From the NCBI RefSeq assembly GCF_022751215.1, contig NZ_JAICDG010000005.1:594969-658968 (forward strand): DNA of 64,000 bases, given 5' to 3'. Position numbers and translations under genes: made by a program. The notes beneath the pieces are model-generated. The model was not told where the DNA came from. It saw only the letters and a program-made list of their open reading frames with translations, and searched no databases. Source of the DNA: Actinomadura terrae. Its GTDB lineage: Bacteria > Actinomycetota > Actinomycetes > Streptosporangiales > Streptosporangiaceae. Position 1 is the first letter of the stretch; each line of letters opens with the position of its first letter. Below, one piece after another: positions 16,144 through 24,443 of this stretch.

Positions 16144-16862
16144 CCCGTGCTCCTCCCTGGTGCCCGGCGGTCCGCTCCGGTGCCGTCCGCGTAGCCTCTG
16201 CCTTCCCGGGAGAGACCGGTCCCCCGCGGTTGGACGCCCGAGGGGGCCGTCGCGTTCGCCTCGTCACCCAGAGTTACCGGCGGGTAAAGCTCGGCCAGCG
16301 CGCGGGACGGGACGCCGACGTAGAGCGTCTCGCCCGTCCGGACCCGGACCTCGACCGAGCGCGGCCCGCCCTCCAGCGCCCCGGCGGCGTCGCGCAGCCG
16401 CCCGGTCAGGTGGTGGACGCGCTGGTTGGCGCTGCCGCGCAGGCCGCGGTCGTCGTTGCGCTCGGCGACGTACAGGCCGTCGATCAAGACGTCCACCTCG
16501 GTGAGCAGCGCGGCCACGCCGTCGTTGGGCGGACGGGTGCGCAGCCGTTCGAGCCGGTACCCGGTGAAGCAGATCAGCGTCAGGGCGGAACGGTCCCGGC
16601 GGGCGGCCCGCGCCACCTCGGCGAGCCCGGCGGCCTGCGCCATCGGCTCGCCGCCGGAGAACGTCAGGCCGGTGACGGCGGGATCGGCGAGCAGCTCGGC
16701 GGCGAGCTCGGCCGGGGCGACCCGCCGGGCCGGACGGTCGGGAATCCACTCGGGCGCGAGGCACCCCGGGCAGTGGAACGGGCACCCCTGGACCCACACG
16801 ACCGACCGCGTGCCCGGTCCGAGCGCGCGGGTACCCACGCATGTTTCAGCCACGTTGAGCAT
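16140..16862 (-). CDS. 4Fe-4S single-cluster / radical-SAM activase-like protein
   Basis: The protein has 240 residues. A CxxxCxxC motif (C27, C31, C34 in GCPFHCPGC) and the GGE motif (TFSGGEPM) identify a short radical-SAM protein of the NrdG/activating-enzyme type. These proteins cleave S-adenosylmethionine through a [4Fe-4S] cluster. There is no ribonucleotide reductase or pyruvate-formate lyase nearby. It is instead the first gene of the GTPase/AAA operon, which suggests it modifies an operon protein. The C-terminal 30 residues are Gly/Arg/Thr-rich and may be dispensable. The promoter should lie in the divergent region 16863-17140. Confidence 0.8.
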   Translation of the reverse strand: MLNVAETCVGTRALGPGTRSVVWVQGCPFHCPGCLAPEWIPDRPARRVAPAELAAELLADPAVTGLTFSGGEPMAQAAGLAEVARAARRDRSALTLICFTGYRLERLRTRPPNDGVAALLTEVDVLIDGLYVAERNDDRGLRGSANQRVHHLTGRLRDAAGALEGGPRSVEVRVRTGETLYVGVPSRALAELYPPVTLGDEANATAPSGVQPRGTGLSREGRGYADGTGADRRAPGRSTG

Positions 16863-17140
16863 TCGACCGTTCGGGGGGATCGGGGGATGGGTGAGTGACC
16901 GGGTGACGCCTGCCAGTTCGCCGGATTGTACGGGGTTGCCTGCCTCGTACTAATGGCAGGTGACACAAACTGTTGGACGCGGCTCGGGTATTTTCGGGGG
17001 CGGTGACCGGATCCGGTCAGGTTCGGGGAGTGCGCACACCGTGACTCGGAGTCGTCCCTGTTAGCGCGCTATCCTGCCAAATCGGCCCCCGCAGCCGGTC
17101 ATGATTCCTCACCACCCCCCGTTCGCCCGAATGAACAGGA
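16863..17140. promoter_or_regulatory. Divergent promoter region of the conflict operon and the DUF4407 pair
   Basis: These 278 bases lie between the divergent radical-SAM and proline-rich protein genes. The region contains no open frame of interest. It holds AT-richer patches (cgtactaatggcag near 16947, gcgctatcctgcc near 17067) and a palindrome ccggatccgg (17008-17017). It must carry the promoters for both directions. I cannot assign hexamers reliably. Confidence 0.5.
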
Positions 17141-17632
17141 ATGGCACACGACATGGTCCGCGCTTACGAGGACCCTCCGAGCCATGGGGATCCCCCGCGC
17201 CCACCGCCGCTGCCGCGGGTCACCAGCATCACCCCGCCCGGAGTCATCTTCGACGAGGACGCCCTCGTCCGGTACAGGCCGGTGCTCATCGGGGCCCGCG
17301 CCCGGTTCGGCCGGTTCGCGACGGGCCCCCTGCTGCGGCGCCGCCCGAGCCTGCCGCGCCTGCCCGTGCCGCCCGGCGCCCCCCGGGCGCACTGGCACAT
17401 GCCGGCCGTCCCGTTCACGCGCTCGCCCGTGATGCGCTCGCCCATGCTCGGGTCGCACAGGCTGGGACGGCCCGGGTCGTCCATACCGGGGCCCGTGCCG
17501 CGGGCACCCCTCCCGGAGCTGCCGCCGTACGCTCCGGTACCGCAGGCACCGTCCCCCCTCGACGCCGCCGCCACCTGGTGGTCCCCCCTCCTCGACCGAC
17601 TTTTCACACTCCGCCGAAAGCAGCGTCCATGA
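17141..17632 (+). CDS. Proline/arginine-rich protein coupled to DUF4407
   Basis: The protein has 163 residues and is rich in Pro, Arg and Leu. It has one more conserved-looking stretch (ITPPGVIFDEDALVRYRPV, residues 30-48) and no signal peptide or membrane helix. The stop overlaps the ATG of the DUF4407 gene (ATGA), which supports a real, translationally coupled gene. No family is recognised. A start a few codons downstream (ATG 17153) is possible. Its promoter is shared with the conflict operon's divergent region, so it may belong to that system. Confidence 0.5.
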   Translation: MAHDMVRAYEDPPSHGDPPRPPPLPRVTSITPPGVIFDEDALVRYRPVLIGARARFGRFATGPLLRRRPSLPRLPVPPGAPRAHWHMPAVPFTRSPVMRSPMLGSHRLGRPGSSIPGPVPRAPLPELPPYAPVPQAPSPLDAAATWWSPLLDRLFTLRRKQRP

Positions 17633-19248
17633 CGAGTGTTCCCAGGCGAAATGTCGGATTTAGTCCGCTGATCTGGCTGTCCGGCGCCCGGCCGGAAATC
17701 CTCGCGCAATGCCCGACCGAACGCGGGAAATACCAGGGCATCGGCGCCGCCGTGCTCATCACCGCCGGGATGGCGGCGGTCTCGATGGCGTTCGCGCTGT
17801 CGATGGCGATCAAGGCGCCGCTCGTGGTCGCGCTGGTGTTCGCCCTGCTCTGGGGCCTGGCGATCATGATGCTGGACCGCTGGCTCGTCACCACCATCCA
17901 GCGCCAGGACCAGAAGCGGCACGCGTTCTACCTCGCCGCGCCCCGGCTGCTGTTCGCGCTGCTGATCGGCATCGTCATCTCCACCCCGCTCGTCCTCCAG
18001 ATCTTCAAGCCCGAGATCGACGTGCAGCTGGAGCAGATGAAGGCCGAGGCCGCCAACTCCAACGCGCAGAACGCGCAGGCCGGTCAGCTCGGGCAGCGGG
18101 TCGCCAAGCTCGACGCGGAGGCCAAGCGACTTGAGAAGATCATCAGCAGCAACGGCGACACCGGCACCGACCAGACCGCCGACCCCACGCTCGTCGGGCT
18201 GCGCAAGCAGGAGGCCGCGGCGCAGCAGCGCGTCGCCGCCGCCCGCAAGAAGTTCGGCTGCGAGATCAGCGGCCAGGGCGGCAACTGCAAGGCCGGCGAC
18301 GGCCCGCTCGCGAGCCTGGCCCGGAAGGAGATGGGCGAGGCCGAGGGCGCGCTCAAGGACGTCCAGAACCAGATCGCCGCACGGCAGACCCAGCTCCAGC
18401 GCGAGGGCTCCACGTCCCGCGCGCAGAACCTCGCCATCGCGAAGGAGCGCCTCCCGCAGGCCCGCAAGGAGCTCGCCGCCGCGCAGAAGGAGCGCGACCG
18501 CCTCAACGAGGGCTTCGCCGACAGCAACGCCACCTCCGACGGGCTGCTGCTGCGGCTCAAGGCGCTGAACGAGCTCACCGAGCAGCAGAGCACGCTGATG
18601 TGGGCGCACATCCTCCTGCTCCTGCTGTTCACCTCGATCGAGTGCCTGCCGATCTTCGTGAAGCTGCTGCTCACGATGATGCCGAAGAAGAACCTCTACG
18701 AGGAGATCCTGGAGGTCGAGGAGCACCGGCAGCTGCGCGTCGCCGAGGAGCGCGCCCGGCGCGAGCAGAACGCGCAGATCCTGGACGCCGAGGACATCAT
18801 CACCCAGGCCCGGCTGCTCCGCGAGGCGCGCGACGCCGTGATCCCCCGGATGGTCGAGCAGACCGTCCGCGCGGAGGAGGAGATCGCGCAGGCCATCCTG
18901 CACGAGTGGCGCAACCGCGAGCTGCGCAACATCCCTTCCAACGTCGACGACTACCTGCGCTCCGACCACTTCCCGCGCGTCGTCCCGCATCCGGGGCACC
19001 CGCAGGGCGGGCACCCGCAGGGCGGCAACGGCATCCAGCGCGGCGGGCCGCTGCCCGGCCAGCCGGGACCCGCCCCGGTGCCGTCGGTGCCGCCGCGTCC
19101 AGGGCCCGGACGGGGGCCGGTTCCGCATCCGGGCCCGCCTGGATCGGCGCCTGCTCCTGCACCGGCGCCCGCACCGGCTCCGCCGAACGGGATTCCGAGC
19201 AACCGCCAGGGACCGTGGCAGGCGCCTCCGCCCAGCTCGTTCTCCTGA
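17629..19248 (+). CDS. DUF4407 membrane protein with cytoplasmic/extracellular coiled coil
   Basis: The protein has 539 residues. Three membrane helices lie in the first 120 residues (AAVLITAGMAAVSMAFAL, LVVALVFALLWGLAIMML, LLFALLIGIVISTPLVL). A coiled-coil loop of about 190 residues with a Cys pair (FGCEISGQGGNCK) comes next, then a fourth helix (WAHILLLLLFTSIECLPIFV). The long soluble C-terminus ends in a Pro/Gly-rich tail. This is the DUF4407 layout. The function is unknown. ATG 17629 overlaps the preceding stop. Its divergent placement from the GTPase/AAA operon makes a membrane-docking or effector role plausible but unproven. Confidence 0.85.
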   Translation: MTSVPRRNVGFSPLIWLSGARPEILAQCPTERGKYQGIGAAVLITAGMAAVSMAFALSMAIKAPLVVALVFALLWGLAIMMLDRWLVTTIQRQDQKRHAFYLAAPRLLFALLIGIVISTPLVLQIFKPEIDVQLEQMKAEAANSNAQNAQAGQLGQRVAKLDAEAKRLEKIISSNGDTGTDQTADPTLVGLRKQEAAAQQRVAAARKKFGCEISGQGGNCKAGDGPLASLARKEMGEAEGALKDVQNQIAARQTQLQREGSTSRAQNLAIAKERLPQARKELAAAQKERDRLNEGFADSNATSDGLLLRLKALNELTEQQSTLMWAHILLLLLFTSIECLPIFVKLLLTMMPKKNLYEEILEVEEHRQLRVAEERARREQNAQILDAEDIITQARLLREARDAVIPRMVEQTVRAEEEIAQAILHEWRNRELRNIPSNVDDYLRSDHFPRVVPHPGHPQGGHPQGGNGIQRGGPLPGQPGPAPVPSVPPRPGPGRGPVPHPGPPGSAPAPAPAPAPAPPNGIPSNRQGPWQAPPPSSFS

Positions 19249-19267
19249 CCGGTCAGCGGAACGCGCC

Positions 19268-20419
19268 TCAGCGGAACGCGTCGAGGCCCGTGATGGCCTT
19301 GCCGAGCGTCAGCAGGTGGACCTCCTGGGTGCCCTCGTAGGTGAGGACGCTCTCCAGGTTGTTCATGTGCCGGATCACCGGATACTCCAGCGTGATCCCG
19401 TTGGCGCCGAGCACCGTCCGGGCCTCGCGCGCCACGTCCAGCGCCGCGCGGACGTTGGCGAGCTTGCCGAACGACACCTGCTGCGGGGTCGCCTCCCCCG
19501 CGTCCTTCAGCCGCCCGACGCGCAGCGCGACGAGGCCCGCCTGGCCGAGCGCGACCTCCATCCAGGCGAGCTTCTCCTGCGTGAGCTGGAACGCCCCGAT
19601 CGGCTTGCCGAACTGCTCGCGCGTCCTGGCGTATCCGACGGCCGCCTCGTAGCAGGACCGTCCCGCGCCGACCGCGCCCCACAGAATCCCGTAGCGCGCC
19701 TCCGACAGGCAGCCCAGCGGCCCCTTCAGCCCCCGCACGCCGGGCAGCAGCGCCGCGTCGGGCAGGCGCACGCCGTCCAGCACCAGCTCGGACGTGACCG
19801 ACGCCCGCAGCGACAGCTTCCGGTGGACGTCGCGCGCCGTGAACCCCGCCGTGCCCCGGGGGACGAGGAAGCCGCGGATGCCCTCGTCCGTCCGCGCCCA
19901 GACCACGGCGACGTCGGCGACCGACCCGTTCGTGATCCACATTTTGGTGCCGTCCAGCACCCAGTCGGCGCCGTCGCGGCGGGCCCGGGTGCGCATGTCG
20001 CCGGGGTCGGAGCCGCGGTCGGGCTCGGTCAGCCCGAAGCAGCCGAGTGCCTCGCCCGCCGCCATCCGCGGCAGCCACTCCCGCTTCTGCTCCTCCGTCC
20101 CGTACTTGTGGATCGCCGTCATCGCCAGCGACCCCTGGACGGACACGAAGCTCCGCAGCCCCGAGTCGGCCGCCTCCAGCTCCCGGCACGCGACCCCGTA
20201 GGCGACCGCGCCCGTCCCGGCGCAGCCGTAACCGCTCAGGTGCATCCCGAGCAGCCCGAGCGCGCCCAGCTCCGGCGCCAGCTCGCGGGCGGGGAACGTC
20301 CCGTCCTCGAACCAGCCCGCCACATGCGGCACGACCCGCTCCGCCGCGAAAGCCCGGACCGTGTCGCGGACCATCCGCTCCTCGCCGGTGAGCAGATCGT
20401 CGACGCGCAGCACGTCCAT
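19268..20419 (-). CDS. Acyl-CoA dehydrogenase, glutaryl-CoA dehydrogenase type
   Basis: The protein has 383 residues and is a flavoprotein oxidising an acyl-CoA. Family signatures are visible: CFGLTEPDRGSDPGDM (FAD/substrate binding), KMWITNG, and the C-terminal TYEGTQEVHLLTLGKAITG that contains the catalytic Glu of this subfamily. The overall match is to GcdH, which converts glutaryl-CoA to crotonyl-CoA in lysine/tryptophan breakdown. Substrate specificity cannot be proved from sequence alone. It is convergent with the DUF4407 gene with only 19 bases between stops. Confidence 0.88.
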   Translation of the reverse strand: MDVLRVDDLLTGEERMVRDTVRAFAAERVVPHVAGWFEDGTFPARELAPELGALGLLGMHLSGYGCAGTGAVAYGVACRELEAADSGLRSFVSVQGSLAMTAIHKYGTEEQKREWLPRMAAGEALGCFGLTEPDRGSDPGDMRTRARRDGADWVLDGTKMWITNGSVADVAVVWARTDEGIRGFLVPRGTAGFTARDVHRKLSLRASVTSELVLDGVRLPDAALLPGVRGLKGPLGCLSEARYGILWGAVGAGRSCYEAAVGYARTREQFGKPIGAFQLTQEKLAWMEVALGQAGLVALRVGRLKDAGEATPQQVSFGKLANVRAALDVAREARTVLGANGITLEYPVIRHMNNLESVLTYEGTQEVHLLTLGKAITGLDAFR

Positions 20420-20556
20420 GCGGGCTCCTCCTTACGGCGGATGTCGCCGCCAGGCTACGGGCCTCCGGCCTCCTCCGCCGGGCCAGGGGGCGGGTCAGGG
20501 ACGGATCAGGGCGAATCCCGATGTCACGCGACGTCCCGAATGGGCATGATCGGGGC

Positions 20557-20880
20557 ATGGACTTCGAGAAGAGCACCACGACCGCGAGCAAACAGTTGCG
20601 CCGCACCCGCGACGGACGCATGATCGCCGGAGTCTGCTCCGGCGCCGCGCGGTTCCTCGGCGTGGACGCCAACATCGTCCGGCTGGGCATGGCCGTCTTC
20701 ACCGTGTTCGGCGGCGCGGGCATCGCGCTCTACGCCATCGGCTGGATCCTGATCCCCGAGGAGGGCGCGTCCACCTCGATCGGAGAGGACCTGTTCAAGA
20801 AGGCCGGCGAGTCGCCGACCGTGCAGGACGCCGTCAACAGGACCAAGGACGCCGTCCACAAGAACCGCTCCCGCACCTGA
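20557..20880 (+). CDS. PspC-domain protein
   Basis: The protein has 107 residues. It carries the PspC signature (RTRDGRMIAGVCSGAARFLG, then a hydrophobic helix IALYAIGWILIPEE at about 67-80). PspC proteins are small membrane proteins, in enterobacteria linked to the phage-shock response. In actinomycetes they are common and mostly uncharacterised. ATG 20557 places the PspC box about 18 residues in. Its stop is directly adjacent to the stop of the convergent MFS gene (tga-tca). Confidence 0.85.
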   Translation: MDFEKSTTTASKQLRRTRDGRMIAGVCSGAARFLGVDANIVRLGMAVFTVFGGAGIALYAIGWILIPEEGASTSIGEDLFKKAGESPTVQDAVNRTKDAVHKNRSRT

Positions 20881-22242
20881 TCAGGGCAGTGGGGCGGAAC
20901 GCGGAACGGCCTGCCCCGGCCCCGCGGGGAGCGGAGGGGCCGCGCGGCCCGGGACGTCCGCGGGGGCGGCGTCCGGCGGCGGCTCCTTGCGCATGGCCGA
21001 GATGACACCGCCGCGGATCTGGTTCCACGTGAAGGTCAGCGTCGTGGCGGCCGACAGGCCGAGGACGCCCGCGAACGAGACCACGGTCTCCGGCCCGAGG
21101 GCCTGCGCGGCGGCGCCGCCCGCCAGGATTCCGAACCCCTGGCCCGCGAGCAGGCCCGACTGGGCGAGCCCGAACGCCTGCCCGCGTCCCTCCGCCGGAA
21201 CCGCCACCACATACGCCGCGTTCGCCGCGATCTGGTACGCGCTGCCCGCGCCCGCCAGCGCCCACAGCGCCACCACCCCCCACAGCGGCGGCCGCACCCC
21301 CGAGCCGATCAGCGGCAGGCACGCCAGCATCGACATCCACCCCATCGCCCGCAGCCGGTTCGCGGGCCGGACGAACCGGCTGAACAGGAACGCCCCCGCC
21401 ACCATGCCCGTCGGCATCGCCGACATCAGCAGCCCGACCGTCACCGCGCCGCCGCCGAACGTCGCCGCGTACGGCGCGGCCAGCCCCTCCGGCACCACGT
21501 AGAACGCGCACAGCCACGCGAACGACACCAGCGCGCGCAGCGTCGGGTCGCCGAACACCAGGCGCGCGCCGTCCCGCGTCCCGCGCCACAGCCCGAGCGA
21601 CTCGCTCTCCCTGCGCTTGGACGCCGGACGCGGCGCCAGCCCGCCCACCAGGATCACCGCCGAGACCAGGAACGTCACCGCGTCCATCGCGAGCGTCCCG
21701 TAGGTGCCGACCGCCGCGACGATCGCGCCGCCCGCCAGGAAGCCCAGCATCTGCGTGGCCTGGTGGGTGATGTTGTTGATCGCCGAGCCCGCGACGTACC
21801 GGTCGCCCTCCAGCACGTCCGGCAGGACGGCCGCGCGCGCCGCCGTGAACGGCGCCCCCAGCAGCACCATCAGGAACACCAGCGCGCACAGGCCCCAGAA
21901 CGGCATCGCCATCAGCGCCATCACCGTGACGAGCCCCGCCCGCAGCACGTCGCACACGACCATGACCGTCCGGCGCGGGAACAGGTCCGCGAGCCCCGAC
22001 AGCACCGGCCCGCCCACGATCGGCGGCACGTACGTCAGCGCGTAGGTCAACGCCGTCAGCAGCGCCGAGTTCGTATGCTCGTACACCAGTACGGCCAGCG
22101 CGACCTGCGCGAGCTGGTCGCCCACGAACGAGAGCACCTGCGCCAGCCACAGCGCGCGGAACTCCCTCACCGCGAACACCTCGCGGTACGTCGCGCGCTC
22201 CTCCGGCGGACGACGATGCCGGCCACTGTGCCTTCCCGTCAC
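20881..22242 (-). CDS. MFS transporter
   Basis: The protein has 453 residues and about 12 hydrophobic segments. It resembles the enterobactin-exporter/macrolide-efflux-like branch of the major facilitator superfamily (REFRALWLAQVLSFVGDQL at the first helix, SGLADLFPRRTVM as the loop 2-3 motif). A Pro-rich cytoplasmic tail of about 50 residues follows the last helix. GTG 22242 has AGGGAG upstream. The substrate is unknown. Confidence 0.88.
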   Translation of the reverse strand: MTGRHSGRHRRPPEERATYREVFAVREFRALWLAQVLSFVGDQLAQVALAVLVYEHTNSALLTALTYALTYVPPIVGGPVLSGLADLFPRRTVMVVCDVLRAGLVTVMALMAMPFWGLCALVFLMVLLGAPFTAARAAVLPDVLEGDRYVAGSAINNITHQATQMLGFLAGGAIVAAVGTYGTLAMDAVTFLVSAVILVGGLAPRPASKRRESESLGLWRGTRDGARLVFGDPTLRALVSFAWLCAFYVVPEGLAAPYAATFGGGAVTVGLLMSAMPTGMVAGAFLFSRFVRPANRLRAMGWMSMLACLPLIGSGVRPPLWGVVALWALAGAGSAYQIAANAAYVVAVPAEGRGQAFGLAQSGLLAGQGFGILAGGAAAQALGPETVVSFAGVLGLSAATTLTFTWNQIRGGVISAMRKEPPPDAAPADVPGRAAPPLPAGPGQAVPRSAPLP

Positions 22243-22326
22243 GCACGCTCCCTGGGTTGGGCATCCCTCCCCATTAACTCACGCTGCGTGGCAGTTATGT
22301 GACCTACAGTGCCCAATTACTCGAAT

Positions 22327-22677
22327 CTAGTAGCCGAGTTCGTGCAACCGCTCGTCCGTGATCCCGAAATGGTGCGCGATCTCGTGGACGACCGTGATCC
22401 GCACCTCGCGCACCACCTCGTCCGGCGAGTCGCAGATCCGCAGGATCTCGTTACGGTAGATCGAGATGTGATCGGGCAGGACCCCGCCGTACCAGTCACC
22501 GCGCTCGGTGAGGGGTACGCCCTGATAGAGACCGAGCAGCCCCCGCTCGGGCGCGTCGTCCTCGACAATGATGACGACGTTGCGCATGCGGGCGGTCAGC
22601 TCGGCCGGGATGGTGTCCAGGGCCTCGCCGACCAGGTCCTCGAACGCCTCCCGCGAAATATCGATCACACCGTCCAT
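22327..22677 (-). CDS. Metallopeptidase family protein (minimal zincin)
   Basis: The protein has 116 residues. HExxH is present as VHEIAHHFGI near the C-terminus, with DEVVREVRITVVHE before it. This is the compact zincin-like family widespread in actinobacteria as 'metallopeptidase family protein'. The start MDGVIDISREAFEDLV matches the family N-terminus. The next gene starts in the opposite direction only 17 bases away. The physiological substrate is unknown. Confidence 0.85.
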   Translation of the reverse strand: MDGVIDISREAFEDLVGEALDTIPAELTARMRNVVIIVEDDAPERGLLGLYQGVPLTERGDWYGGVLPDHISIYRNEILRICDSPDEVVREVRITVVHEIAHHFGITDERLHELGY

Positions 22678-22694
22678 TGTGCAAGGGAGGCCCT

Positions 22695-24296
22695 GTGTCG
22701 CGGACCCCGGTCCGTACCGTCCTGACCGCCGCCGGCCGGCTCCGCACCGCCCCGCCCTGGCTCCACACCCCCCTGAGACGCCTCCGCACCGCCGCGACAA
22801 GCCGCTGGTCCAGACTCGCCCTCGTCCTGGCCGTCGGCCTGCTCGGCGGCTACGCGGGCCTCCTCCTCGGCGGGCACGCCACCACCCCCGTCGGCCCCAC
22901 CGACGTCCAACTCTCCTTCACCCCGTCCTGGGGCGGCGGCACGACCCTGAAGCTCCCGCCCCTCGGCGCCCTCCACCTCGACACCCACTGGGGCCCGGTC
23001 TCCCTCCAGGCCCGCGTCACCGACCTGCGCCCCGAGGAGGCGCGCAAGCTCATCGAGAACGACGCCGAACTCGACCGCGTCACCGACCAGATCGCCGAGC
23101 AGATCCGGCACGGCGTGATCGTCATGGTCGCCCGTGCGATCGCCCTGGCCCTGGCCTCCGGCTTCGTCGTCTCCCTGGCCCTGTTCCGCTCCTGGCGCCG
23201 CGCCCTGATCAGTCTCGCCGCGTCCGCGACGGGCCTGGTCGCGCTCGCCCTCACCGCCGCGCTCACCTTCAACCCGCAGTCGGTCGCCGAACCCCGCTAC
23301 ACGGGCCTGATGGCCAACGCCCCCCAGGTCGTCGGCGACACCCAGAGCGTCGCCGCCCGCTTCTCCGTCTACCGCGCCCAGCTCGCCCACCTCGTCGGCA
23401 ACGTCTCCAAGCTCTACGCGGCGACCTCCACCCTCCCGACCTACGAGCCCGACCCGTCCACGCTCCGCGTCCTGCACGTCTCCGACATCCACATCAACCC
23501 CGCCGCCTGGGACGTGATCCGCTCCGTCAGCACCCAGTTCCAGGTGGACGTCATCATCGACAGCGGCGACCTCATGGACCACGGCACCAAGGCCGAGGAC
23601 AAGTTCGCCGACGACATCACCGACCTCAAGATCCCCTACGTCTACGTCCGCGGCAACCACGACTCCAAGAACACCCAGAAGGCCGTCGCCCGCCAGAAGA
23701 ACGCCATCGTCCTGGACGACACCACCCGCACGGTCGAGGGCCTGAACATCTACGGCGTCGGCGACCCCCGCTACACCCCCGACAAGAGCACCCGCGACGA
23801 CTACGTCGGCGCCGACCAGCTCCGCGCCGAGGGCCTCACCCTCGCCGACCGCCTCCGCTCCACCGGCAGACTCCCCGACATCGCCGTCGCCCACGACCCG
23901 GCCGAAAGCGAGGCGTTCTCCGGCCTCACCCCCCTCATCCTCTCCGGCCACGCCCACACCCGCTCCACCAAACTCCTCCCCACCGGCACCCGCCTCTTCG
24001 TCCAGGGCTCCACCGGCGGCGCCGGCCTCCGCGGCCTGGAGAAGGAACAACCCACCCCCATCGAACTCTCCGTCCTGTACTTCAGCCGCGCCAGCCACCG
24101 CCTCCAGGGCTGGGACGACCTCCGCCTCGGCGGCCTCGGCCTCACCTCCGCCCAGATCGAACGCCACCTCGAACCCGACCCCGACCGCCCCATCAAGCCC
24201 CCGGCCCCCTCCCCGCCCCCGACCCCCACGTCCCCGTTCCCGTCCGGCGAGCCCTCGACCACCCCGCCCACCAGCCCGTCCACCGGACGCCGATAA
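22695..24296 (+). CDS. Membrane-anchored metallophosphoesterase
   Basis: The protein has about 533 residues. The calcineurin-like phosphoesterase motifs appear in order in the C-terminal half: VLHVSDIHINP, DSGDLMDHG, RGNHDS, AHDPAE and LSGHAHTR, all expected metal ligands. Hydrophobic segments near the N-terminus (LALVLAVGLLGGYAGLLLG) and about residue 150-200 anchor it to the membrane. The tail is Pro-rich. GTG 22695 is chosen for the AAGGGAGG site (22683-22690). The substrate is not predictable. Confidence 0.85.
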   Translation: MSRTPVRTVLTAAGRLRTAPPWLHTPLRRLRTAATSRWSRLALVLAVGLLGGYAGLLLGGHATTPVGPTDVQLSFTPSWGGGTTLKLPPLGALHLDTHWGPVSLQARVTDLRPEEARKLIENDAELDRVTDQIAEQIRHGVIVMVARAIALALASGFVVSLALFRSWRRALISLAASATGLVALALTAALTFNPQSVAEPRYTGLMANAPQVVGDTQSVAARFSVYRAQLAHLVGNVSKLYAATSTLPTYEPDPSTLRVLHVSDIHINPAAWDVIRSVSTQFQVDVIIDSGDLMDHGTKAEDKFADDITDLKIPYVYVRGNHDSKNTQKAVARQKNAIVLDDTTRTVEGLNIYGVGDPRYTPDKSTRDDYVGADQLRAEGLTLADRLRSTGRLPDIAVAHDPAESEAFSGLTPLILSGHAHTRSTKLLPTGTRLFVQGSTGGAGLRGLEKEQPTPIELSVLYFSRASHRLQGWDDLRLGGLGLTSAQIERHLEPDPDRPIKPPAPSPPPTPTSPFPSGEPSTTPPTSPSTGRR

Positions 24297-24367
24297 CCGC
24301 TTACCCGCACCCCCCGATCGTCCCCTACACTTGACCAGGTCGAGTGGCGGCCACCCCGCCACCCCGG

Positions 24368-24443
24368 GCCCCCTTCGTCTAGCGGCCTAGGACGCCGCCC
24401 TTTCAAGGCGGTAGCGCCGGTTCGAATCCGGTAGGGGGTACCA
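24368..24443 (+). tRNA. tRNA-Glu (anticodon TTC)
   Basis: A cloverleaf can be drawn. The acceptor is gcccccttcg... paired with agggggt (24433-24439), and the anticodon stem ccgcc/ggcgg encloses the loop ctttcaa, so the anticodon is TTC. The T loop is ttcgaat, the discriminator A is at 24440, and CCA is encoded at 24441-24443. The 3' half is also the integration target of the recombinase encoded immediately downstream on the opposite strand. Confidence 0.93.
24403..24443. other. Left attachment-site region (attL) in the tRNA-Glu 3' half
   Basis: The serine-recombinase gene (minus strand) runs into the tRNA and stops at 24403-24405 inside the anticodon loop. Its last 13 or so residues (ending PPTGFEPALPP) are therefore encoded by tRNA sequence. 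This marks the junction between chromosome and element. The exact crossover core cannot be fixed without the right end, which I could not find in the window. Confidence 0.6.

Noticed and set aside
22665..24362. 565-codon minus-strand frame opposite the metallophosphoesterase
   Set aside because: Gly/Glu/Val-rich shadow. The plus strand shows all phosphoesterase motifs in order.
24403..24443. The C-terminal PTGFEPAL segment of the integrase as a conserved protein motif
   Set aside because: This string is what the complementary strand of a tRNA T-arm encodes and appears in many unrelated annotated proteins. It is a consequence of reading into the tRNA.
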